From: Gemmatimonadota bacterium
GTDB lineage: Bacteria; Gemmatimonadota; Gemmatimonadetes; Gemmatimonadales; Gemmatimonadaceae
DNA length: 7,561 bases
Assembly: GCA_031127185.1 (NCBI GenBank)
Contig: JARIET010000137.1
Coordinates: forward strand, 1 to 7,561
Reading direction: 5' to 3'
A program made the translations under genes and the position numbers. Positions 1 through 6,494 of this stretch are shown here, one piece after another. The notes under the pieces were generated by a model. It was given only the letters and a program-made list of their open reading frames with translations, was not told where the DNA came from and searched no databases. Every line of letters begins with the position of its first letter. Positions within the stretch are counted from its first letter, which is position 1.

Positions 1-674
1 CGGCCGTCGGTCGGCAGCACGCGCGCCCAGTGGCTCACCTCAGCACGCCTCCCAATTGTGCGCGCGAAGTTGATTCCCCAGACCATGTCGCCGCTGGTGC
101 TGAACCGGAGCTGAGAAAGCGGGATACGAAATTCCGCGGTCCACCCCGCACTGTCCACCGATGTCGCCACATCCCAGACGGCGTCCCAGGTCGTATCGAC
201 GCCAATGTCGTTGAGATGAAGCACATCGGTTCGGGTGCCACGGGGCGTGGCGGCAAAGCGGTAGGCCGTGCGCCGATCGTGATAGGAATCAAGAATGACA
301 GCCGCCCAGTCGGCCGAAGGGCCGCCATCGTCGCGACGCAAGAACTGCGAGCGGATCGAATCGGCGTATGAGTCGAACAGGCGCATTCCCACATACAGGG
401 CATCGCCGGAAACCACGATGCGCGCTTCCGTTCGCTCCGACGCGGACTCGCCCGGGGCGGGATCGAGTTGCAAAAAACCAGTGGCGGGAGCCGCGAGACG
501 CCAAATGGGCTCATCCAGACGTCCATCCAGGGTCGGCGCGGTCGCCTCAGGCCCGACTCGTCTTGCTTCAATAGCCCGCGGGGCTGCCGGTGCCGGTCGT
601 GTGGCAGGAGACTGTGCGCGTGCGTCCGCGACGCAGAAGGTCAGGGCAAGCAGGGCGAGGTTGGAACGATTCAT
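1..674 (-). CDS. Exported CBM9-like/DUF5916 family protein, partial (3' end beyond window)
   Basis: The frame runs open from the ATG at 674 to base 1, giving the first 224 residues. Residues 1-20 form a signal peptide: basic start MNRS, a hydrophobic LALLALTFCVA core, and an ARA|QS signal peptidase I site. There is no lipobox. Residues about 45-215 resemble the N-terminal carbohydrate-binding-module-9-like (DOMON) sandwich of DUF5916 proteins: TLDGRLDEPIW (48-58), RTEARIVVSGDALYVGMRLFD (81-101), and later DTTWDAVWDVA and WTAEFRIPLSQLRF. In this family the sandwich is usually followed by a long C-terminal region predicted as an outer-membrane beta-barrel; that part is outside the window. The ATG directly follows the TAG of the cardiolipin synthase gene and has no clear Shine-Dalgarno sequence, so translational coupling is likely. 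Substrate and function are unknown; the family is often found among secreted proteins of Gemmatimonadota and Bacteroidota. The family call is fairly secure, the role is not. Confidence 0.82.
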   Translation of the reverse strand, partial: MNRSNLALLALTFCVADARAQSPATRPAPAAPRAIEARRVGPEATAPTLDGRLDEPIWRLAAPATGFLQLDPAPGESASERTEARIVVSGDALYVGMRLFDSYADSIRSQFLRRDDGGPSADWAAVILDSYHDRRTAYRFAATPRGTRTDVLHLNDIGVDTTWDAVWDVATSVDSAGWTAEFRIPLSQLRFSTSGDMVWGINFARTIGRRAEVSHWARVLPTDG

Positions 675-2111
675 CTAGAGGTAGGGTGAGAAAAGGCGAG
701 CCATGCCGTCCCGAACTTTCACCAGCAACGGCCGTCCGTCAGCGTCGGCGAGCGCATGAAGCTGGCCCTTGGCAATACGCGCGTCAATCAACGCGTCGAC
801 CGTCGCGGCGAACGCTGTGTCGTGGCATTCGATATCCAGCTCGAAGTTCAGCCGCAGACTGCGCGGATCCCAGTTGGTGGATCCTATGAGTGCCCATTCG
901 CGGTCCACGACGAACATCTTCGCGTGGTCGAACGGCGGCGGGGTCAGGTGCACCCGACAGCCGGGCTCGAGCACTTGCCACAGCTGGGCTGCCGCGGCCC
1001 ATTGCGCGGGCGGAATGTTCCCGCGCGCTGGTAACACGATGTCCACGGCGACCCCACGCAATGCCGCCACCCGCAACGCGGCGATCATGGCGTTGTCGGG
1101 TAGAAAGTACGGGGTCACGATGCGGGCACTGGTCCGCGCTGATGCGAGCGCGCCAAGCAACAGCGTGCGCGACACCTCGATATCGCCATCCGGCCCGTCG
1201 GTGATCACTCGCGCCACGGTGGCACCGGCGGGCGCGATCGGCGGATACCAATCATGCCCGTCGAGCATTTCACCTGTGACAAATGCCCAGTCACTCACGA
1301 ACGCGTCCAGAAGTTGGCGCACGACCGGCCCTCGAACGCGAAACTGCACATCCTGAACCGGGCGACTTGGTGACGACGCGTGCAGATTATTGGCGTGAAT
1401 GTTCATGCCGCCGGTGAACGCGACCGTGCCGTCCACAATCAACATTTTCCGGTGGCTGCGCAAATTGAAAAAGCCCAGCCCTGCCTGCGCGATGGTCGGC
1501 TGAAAGAGGGCGACAGGGACTCCGCCTTCCCTCAGCGCGCGATGCGCCCGTGGCCAGGTATACAGCGAGCCGAGGCCATCGATGAGTACGCGCACCGCCA
1601 CCCCGCGCCGTGTGGCAGCGGCGAGCGCCTGAATGATCGGCGCACCAGCGGCGTCCACGCCGAAGATGTAGGACGACAAGGCGATTGATTTTCGTGCTTC
1701 CTCGATCGCCGTGACATACGCCGGGTAGGCCTCGTCGCCGTTCGCCAAGGGCTCTATTCGGTTCCCACCAAGCAGCACTCGACCACTGATCTGTTCGGCA
1801 AGGCGCGCCAGGCCCTCGAGTGAGCCGTGAGTGCGGCCCAGTTCCGACGTCACCACGGCGAACTCAGCCGTCTGGGACACGATCCGCCTGCGCGAGCGGT
1901 GCATCCCCAGCGCCCGCCGCTGAATGCGGTTGACCCCGAGGAGGGCATAAAGCAGGGCGCCGACACCGGGGACGAGCCAGATGAGTCCGACCCAGCCAAT
2001 GGCCGCGCGCACGTCGCGCTTTCGGAGCAACGCGTGCAGACTCGTGACCACGTCCACAACGAACAGGAGGAACGTCAGCCAGAATCGCCATCCCAAATCA
2101 GGCAATTGCAT
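675..2111 (-). CDS. cls: Cardiolipin synthase (phospholipase D superfamily)
   Basis: This 478-residue protein matches the layout of bacterial PLD-type cardiolipin synthases, which join two phosphatidylglycerols into cardiolipin and glycerol at the inner membrane. Two N-terminal membrane segments are visible (about 8-28 and 36-58, the latter GWVGLIWLVPGVGALLYALL). Two HKD catalytic motifs follow: HRKMLIVD (H220, K222, D227), then GGMN, and HAKMFVVD (H396, K398, D403), then GSTNWDPRSLRLNFE. This duplicated arrangement and the length of about 480 residues are typical of ClsA-like enzymes. The frame extends up to a GTG at 2186, but that adds a hydrophilic, Arg-rich 25 residues ahead of the membrane segments, so the ATG at 2111 is preferred. 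A GTG at 2114 is also possible. The only upstream SD-like element (GGAG, complement of 2126-2129) is 14 bases away. A minor-phospholipid PLD enzyme of another specificity cannot be excluded. Confidence 0.82.
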   Translation of the reverse strand: MQLPDLGWRFWLTFLLFVVDVVTSLHALLRKRDVRAAIGWVGLIWLVPGVGALLYALLGVNRIQRRALGMHRSRRRIVSQTAEFAVVTSELGRTHGSLEGLARLAEQISGRVLLGGNRIEPLANGDEAYPAYVTAIEEARKSIALSSYIFGVDAAGAPIIQALAAATRRGVAVRVLIDGLGSLYTWPRAHRALREGGVPVALFQPTIAQAGLGFFNLRSHRKMLIVDGTVAFTGGMNIHANNLHASSPSRPVQDVQFRVRGPVVRQLLDAFVSDWAFVTGEMLDGHDWYPPIAPAGATVARVITDGPDGDIEVSRTLLLGALASARTSARIVTPYFLPDNAMIAALRVAALRGVAVDIVLPARGNIPPAQWAAAAQLWQVLEPGCRVHLTPPPFDHAKMFVVDREWALIGSTNWDPRSLRLNFELDIECHDTAFAATVDALIDARIAKGQLHALADADGRPLLVKVRDGMARLFSPYL

Positions 2112-2248
2112 CACAGGGAACGTCGCTCCACGTAGCCGGTTTTGTCTACTTCGGTGCTCGGCTGCCTGACCAGGTGCCCTGTTCACCTCACTCTCGGCTG
2201 CGCGGTAGATTCACGAGACTTCGCGCCATTTCACATCGAGAGGACGTC
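2112..2248. promoter_or_regulatory. Divergent intergenic region between cls and the S9 peptidase gene
   Basis: This 137-bp gap is the only substantial noncoding stretch and must hold the promoters for both divergent clusters. For the plus strand there is a weak sigma-70-like pair, TTCACC (2182-2187) and TAGATT (2206-2211), with an 18-bp spacer and 4 of 6 consensus matches each; transcription would start about 30 bases before the peptidase ATG. For the minus strand the best pair is poorer: TGGTCA (complement of 2167-2172) and TAGACA (complement of 2143-2148). A small dyad AGGTG-N7-CACCT (2172-2188) overlaps the plus-strand -35 element. The region's role follows from gene orientation; the individual boxes are tentative. 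Confidence 0.45.
2238..2243 (+). promoter_or_regulatory. Ribosome binding site of the S9 peptidase gene
   Basis: GAGAGG lies 5 bases ahead of the ATG at 2249. It favours this start over the in-frame GTG at 2174, and only the 2249 start places a signal peptide at the N-terminus. Confidence 0.65.
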
Positions 2249-4984
2249 ATGCACCGCTTCTTCCGCCGAGCTCTCTGCGCCCCGGCCTTGGCACTCACAT
2301 GTACTGCCGCGTGGGCACAGGACAAGCCGACCCTGAAGCCGGCCGACTATGGCAAATGGGAGAGCATCGGCGCCACACGCATGACAGCGAGCGGCGACTG
2401 GACGGCCATAGCAATCAACAGGGTTAATGAAGAGAACGAGCTTCGGGTCCGGGGCGGCCCGCGCGACACGACGCTGGTGATTCCGCTCGCGACGCAGGCG
2501 GCCTTCACGACCAACACGCGGTGGGTCGGCTACCTGGTGACCGTCGCTCCCAAGGAACGCGAGCGCCTGACGCGTGAGCGCAAGCCGATCCGCACCAGTT
2601 TCGGCGCGCGCAACCTGGCCCGGAACGACTCGGTCTCGTTGGCGGACGTCTCGGCATTTGCCTTCAGCCCCGACGGACGGTACGTGGCGCTGACGCGGTA
2701 CCCCGCCGAGGGAAAGCGTGTACAGGACATCGTCGTTCACGACCTGAGCTCCGGTGCACGTTCCGTGTTTTCGGGAGTCTCCGAGCACAGTTGGGCCGAC
2801 GCGGGATCGCTGTTGGCGTTTACCACGCCGGGAGAGGCGGGCGCGGGCAGCAGCCTGATGCTCTTCGACGGTTCGCGCGGCACGACGCGTGTGCTGCATG
2901 CGTCATCAGCCGTCTATCGTTCCATATCCTGGCGCGCAAAGTCGAGCGACCTTGCGGTACTCCGTAGCGCTGCCGACAAGGCTTTCGTCGACACCACGTA
3001 TGCGGTGATGACATGGGCCGGCGCCTCGGCGCCGACCGTCGCACCGGTGATTCTGGAGCCGGCAGCCGACGCGGCGAACCTCGGATCGCGCGCACGCATT
3101 TCCGACACCCGGCGTCCGACCTGGTCGAAGGACGGATCAACGCTCTACGTCGGCCTCCGCGACCGTGAACCCGCCGCGGACCAGCCCAAGAAGAGCGAGG
3201 AGAAAGTGTCGGATGTCGAAGTCTGGCACGCGAAGGACGTCCGGGTGATACCGCTGCAACGGTCGTCGGAGCAAACAGACTTACGCGCGACGCGTGTTGC
3301 CGCCTGGCGCATCGGGTCCGCCACGGTCATGCCGATCGCTGCAAATCATTCGGAAACCACCAGTATTCTCGAAGGCGATCGTTACGCCGTGGAAACCGAC
3401 CGGAGCCCTTATGCATGGGGCCAGATGTTCGGCCGCCGGTTTCAGGACGTGTGGCTGGTGAATCTCACCAACGGACAGCGCAGCAAGGCGCTGGAGAAGG
3501 TGCGTTTCTTCTATTCCAACGACCCCAGCGGCCGCCGCGTGGCCTGGTTCGACGGGCGCGACTACTGGGCGCAGGAGCTCGCAAGTGGCAAGCGAACGAA
3601 TCTGACGGCCACACTCACAGCCGCAAAGCGCGCAGATTTCGTGGACCGCGAGGATGACCACCCGACGGACGTCCTGCCGCCTGTGGGCGGACCGTCGTGG
3701 ACGCCAGACGGCGAGCGGATGCTCGTTTCCGACGTGAACGACGTCTGGCAGCTGCAACTCGACGGGAGCGGCGGGGCAAAGCTCACCGACGGCGCACGAT
3801 CGGGAATACGCCACCGGCTGGTGACATTTGCCGCGTTCAATGCGCCGGCGTCCGAGCGGGCGGTGGACCTCAACAGGCCGGTCTACATCTCGCTTTTTGG
3901 CAAGCGCACAAAGCAGAGCGGCTATGGCCGACTCGTCAATGGCAAAGTTGAACGCCTTGTGCTTGCGGACGCCTCGGTGGGCGCCCTCGCCCGCGCCGAC
4001 AGCGCGGAGCGCTACACGTTCACGCGGCAGAGTTTCACCGATTCGCCAAACCTCCATGCGGCGTCGGCGGCGCTCAGCGACGCGAGGGCGCTCACTGCCA
4101 CCAACACCTTCCAGCGCGATTTCGCCTGGGGGAAGACCGAACTCGTCAATTTCACCAGCTCGATCGGGCGGCCGCTGCAGGCCATTCTCTACTATCCGGC
4201 GAACTACGACGCCAGGAAGAAGTACCCGATGATCGTGTACACCTACGAGTTGCTCTCGGACGGCTTGCACCGGTACATCGTGCCGCGGGAGAATGACTAC
4301 TACAACGCCAACGTTTTCACGCAGCAGGGCTACTTCGTGCTGATGCCGGACATCGTCTTCCGGCCGCGGGAACCCGGCGTGGCCGTGCTCCACGCCGTGG
4401 AACCGGCGGTCAAGTCGGTGATCGCGCGCGGTCTCGTGGATCCGGCGAAGATCGGACATGCGGGCCACTCACAGGGTGGCTACGAGGCGGCCTACCTGGC
4501 CACGCACAGCACTCTATTCAAAACGGCTGTGATGGGTGCAGGCATTTCGGACATGTTCAGTTTTGCCGGACAGATGCACTGGAGCAGCGTACCGGAATTC
4601 GACCACTGGGAAACGGGCCAGTTCCGGATGGAGGTTCCGCCCTGGGAGGATGTCCCGGCCATGATCCGAAACTCTCCGCTCAACAAGATCCACACAATGC
4701 ACGCCAAGAGCCTGTTGATCGAGATCGGCAGCGAGGACCCCACAGTGGACATGCGCCAGGGTGTGCTCTTGTACAACTATGCACGCCGCGCCGGCAAGGA
4801 CGTCGTTATGCTGAACTATCCGGGCGAAGGTCACGGCCTGACCAAGCGGGAGAATGCCGTGGACTATGAACGGCGCATCCTGCAGTGGTTCGCCCACTAT
4901 CTCAAGGGAGAGCCCGCGGAGAAGTGGATCACCGACGGACAGACTTGGCTCGACCGCAAGAAGATTCTTGACGCAAACAAATAG
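2249..4984 (+). CDS. Exported S9 family (prolyl oligopeptidase-type) serine peptidase
   Basis: This 911-residue protein starts with a signal peptide (MHRFFRRALC, a hydrophobic stretch, AWA|QDK cleavage near residue 23), so it acts in the periplasm or outside the cell. The central part has TolB/PD40-like beta-propeller strands: FAFSPDGRYVALTRY (about 135-149), RPTWSKDGSTLYVGL (about 288-302) and PSWTPDGERMLVSDVNDVW (about 482-500). The alpha/beta-hydrolase domain starts near residue 631. The triad is readable: Ser741 in GHSQGGYEAAY, Asp830 in IGSEDPTVDM and His862 in GEGHGL, with order and spacing like dipeptidyl peptidase IV. The family cleaves short peptides, often next to proline; the exact specificity is not readable. 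The usual HGGP-type oxyanion segment is replaced by VYTYELLSDGLHRY (663-676). Length suits large S9 peptidases of Bacteroidota and Gemmatimonadota. It is the first gene of the plus-strand cluster, 27 bp before the AAA+ ATPase gene. Confidence 0.88.
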   Translation: MHRFFRRALCAPALALTCTAAWAQDKPTLKPADYGKWESIGATRMTASGDWTAIAINRVNEENELRVRGGPRDTTLVIPLATQAAFTTNTRWVGYLVTVAPKERERLTRERKPIRTSFGARNLARNDSVSLADVSAFAFSPDGRYVALTRYPAEGKRVQDIVVHDLSSGARSVFSGVSEHSWADAGSLLAFTTPGEAGAGSSLMLFDGSRGTTRVLHASSAVYRSISWRAKSSDLAVLRSAADKAFVDTTYAVMTWAGASAPTVAPVILEPAADAANLGSRARISDTRRPTWSKDGSTLYVGLRDREPAADQPKKSEEKVSDVEVWHAKDVRVIPLQRSSEQTDLRATRVAAWRIGSATVMPIAANHSETTSILEGDRYAVETDRSPYAWGQMFGRRFQDVWLVNLTNGQRSKALEKVRFFYSNDPSGRRVAWFDGRDYWAQELASGKRTNLTATLTAAKRADFVDREDDHPTDVLPPVGGPSWTPDGERMLVSDVNDVWQLQLDGSGGAKLTDGARSGIRHRLVTFAAFNAPASERAVDLNRPVYISLFGKRTKQSGYGRLVNGKVERLVLADASVGALARADSAERYTFTRQSFTDSPNLHAASAALSDARALTATNTFQRDFAWGKTELVNFTSSIGRPLQAILYYPANYDARKKYPMIVYTYELLSDGLHRYIVPRENDYYNANVFTQQGYFVLMPDIVFRPREPGVAVLHAVEPAVKSVIARGLVDPAKIGHAGHSQGGYEAAYLATHSTLFKTAVMGAGISDMFSFAGQMHWSSVPEFDHWETGQFRMEVPPWEDVPAMIRNSPLNKIHTMHAKSLLIEIGSEDPTVDMRQGVLLYNYARRAGKDVVMLNYPGEGHGLTKRENAVDYERRILQWFAHYLKGEPAEKWITDGQTWLDRKKILDANK

Positions 4985-5011
4985 CCATCCAGCGACGGAC
5001 AGAACAGACAG

Positions 5012-6472
5012 ATGAAACGGCTTCCCGCGACACTCGGCGACCTCAAACGATCACGATCTGGGGCGTTCGCCCGATCGGTCAAGGATGAGGTCCGTGCGAA
5101 CCTGATCGCGCGGCTCAAGGCGGGGGGTCCGGTCTTCCCGGGGATTGTCGGATATGACGATTCGGTGGTGCCGCAGATCGTCAATGCCCTGCTTTCGCGC
5201 CATAACTTCATCCTCCTCGGGCTGCGCGGGCAGGCGAAGTCGCGCATCCTGCGGGCGCTGACCACGCTGCTCGACGATGCCATCCCGGTGGTGGAGGGAA
5301 GCGAAGTCAACGACTCGCCCTTTGCACCGATTTCAAAGTTTGCGAGGGAGCGTATTGCCGCAGGTGGCGACGACACGCCGATCGCCTGGGTAGGGCGCGA
5401 GAACCGATACATCGAAAAGCTGGCGACGCCGGACGTGACGGTTTCCGACATCATCGGTGACCTTGACCCGATCAAGGCCGCCCGCGGAGGGCATGTGCTC
5501 TCCGACGAACTGACGATCCACTACGGAATGCTGCCGCGGGCCAACCGGGGCATCTTCGCGCTGAACGAACTGCCGGATCTGGCCGGCAAGGTGCAGGTCG
5601 GGCTCTTCAACATCATGCAGGAAGGGGATGTCCAGATCAAAGGATATCCCGTGCGGCTCAAGCTCGACGTACTCCTCTGCTTCACGGCGAATCCCGAGGA
5701 TTACACCGCGCGCGGCAAGATCATCACGCCACTCAAGGACCGGATCGGAAGTGAGATCGTGACGCACTACCCGGAAGAGGTGGAACTGGGCGTGGAGATC
5801 ACGCGCGCAGAGTCGTGGACGGATCGCGGCACGGCGCCCCGCATCTCGCCGCTGCTCGAGGAACTCGTGGAGCGGATCGCATTTGAGGCGCGCACCGACA
5901 AGCGCATCGACCGGCGGTCGGGTGTTTCGCAACGGATGCCGATTACGGCGATGGAGAATGTGGTGTCGAACGCCGAGCGACGCGCACTGCGGAGCGGCGA
6001 AGACGACGTGGTTCCGCGGCTCGACGATGTGTACGCCGCCCTGCCGGCGATCACCGGCAAGCTCGAACTCGAATACGAGGGCGAACTGGTTGGCGGCGCG
6101 AACATCGCCCGCGAACTCATCCGGCGGGCTGCCGACGCCACCCTGCGTTCACACGCACCGCACGCGGACACGGACGCCACGGTGATGTGGTTCGATGCCG
6201 GGGCCGCGCTGCAGGTTGCCGACGACGCCAGCGCGAGTGTGCTTCGGCAGGCTTTCGACACCGTGCCGGGCCTCACGGCACTTGTCGTCGAGCACCAGTT
6301 GGCGCCACAGGACGACGATGCACTTTTCACATTCGCCTGCGAACTGGTGCTCGAAGCGCTTGTGGCACGCCGCAAGATTTCACGCAACGAGCGCGGACGG
6401 TACGGACGCGCCCGCGATGAGCAGTCGCGTCGCCGGCGCGCCGACGAACCACCCGATGATATGACCGCGTAG
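5012..6472 (+). CDS. MoxR/ChlI-like AAA+ ATPase
   Basis: This 486-residue cytoplasmic protein has no signal peptide or membrane segment. It carries the AAA+ elements of the MoxR/magnesium-chelatase-I group: Walker A GLRGQAKS (70-77), a Walker B-like strand GIFALNELPDL (180-190) with Asn in place of the usual Asp, sensor 1 in CFTANPEDYTARG (223-235, N227), a probable arginine finger in LKDRIGSE (R244), and sensor 2 near GVSQRMP (R308). The C-terminal part (about 385-450) is less conserved, and the tail (453-480) is strongly basic and probably disordered. Such ATPases typically remodel or activate target proteins with a VWA-domain partner, or help insert metal cofactors. They are often annotated as magnesium chelatase, but nothing here suggests chlorophyll synthesis. 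It starts 27 bp after the peptidase stop without a good Shine-Dalgarno sequence and ends 22 bp before the FAH-type gene. No VWA gene is adjacent in the window. The target is unknown. Confidence 0.83.
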   Translation: MKRLPATLGDLKRSRSGAFARSVKDEVRANLIARLKAGGPVFPGIVGYDDSVVPQIVNALLSRHNFILLGLRGQAKSRILRALTTLLDDAIPVVEGSEVNDSPFAPISKFARERIAAGGDDTPIAWVGRENRYIEKLATPDVTVSDIIGDLDPIKAARGGHVLSDELTIHYGMLPRANRGIFALNELPDLAGKVQVGLFNIMQEGDVQIKGYPVRLKLDVLLCFTANPEDYTARGKIITPLKDRIGSEIVTHYPEEVELGVEITRAESWTDRGTAPRISPLLEELVERIAFEARTDKRIDRRSGVSQRMPITAMENVVSNAERRALRSGEDDVVPRLDDVYAALPAITGKLELEYEGELVGGANIARELIRRAADATLRSHAPHADTDATVMWFDAGAALQVADDASASVLRQAFDTVPGLTALVVEHQLAPQDDDALFTFACELVLEALVARRKISRNERGRYGRARDEQSRRRRADEPPDDMTA

Positions 6473-6482
6473 GACTACCGAC

Positions 6483-6487
6483 AGGAG
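6483..6487 (+). promoter_or_regulatory. Ribosome binding site of the FAH-family gene
   Basis: A strong AGGAG is placed 7 bases ahead of the ATG at 6495. It fixes this start, which also puts a signal peptide at the N-terminus. Confidence 0.75.
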
Positions 6488-6494
6488 ATCACCA

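Noticed and set aside
35..571. Minus-strand open frame of 178 codons overlapping the DUF5916-like gene
   Set aside because: It is a shifted frame of the same strand. The correct frame from 674 stays open to the window edge and shows a signal peptide and family motifs; the shifted one is Arg/Pro-rich and motif-free.
769..1356. Plus-strand open frame of 195 codons opposite cls
   Set aside because: It is antisense to the HKD-containing region of cls, with a composition typical of a shadow frame and no ribosome binding site or domain.
2231..2899. Minus-strand frame of 222 codons running into the divergent intergenic region
   Set aside because: It is antisense to the peptidase N-terminus, with low-complexity Arg/Ala/Gly-rich translation and no domain; it would also cover the peptidase promoter and signal sequence.
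3281..4468. Long antisense open frame (395 codons) on the minus strand inside the S9 peptidase gene
   Set aside because: It lies wholly within a gene with an intact catalytic triad and a good start. Its translation is Arg/His-rich without recognisable domains, as expected for an antisense frame of GC-rich codons.
5767..6387. Minus-strand Ser-rich frame of 206 codons opposite the ATPase C-terminal region
   Set aside because: The Ser/Ala/Arg-rich composition mirrors the GC-rich codons of the ATPase gene. No start signal or motif is visible.
5012..6472. Magnesium chelatase subunit I for chlorophyll synthesis
   Set aside because: The AAA+ core resembles ChlI, but no other pigment-synthesis gene is nearby and the flanking genes encode exported hydrolase-fold proteins; a general MoxR-like ATPase is the safer call.
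6473..6494. Intrinsic terminator between the ATPase and FAH-family genes
   Set aside because: The 22-bp gap has no hairpin followed by a T-run and is mostly occupied by the FAH ribosome binding site.
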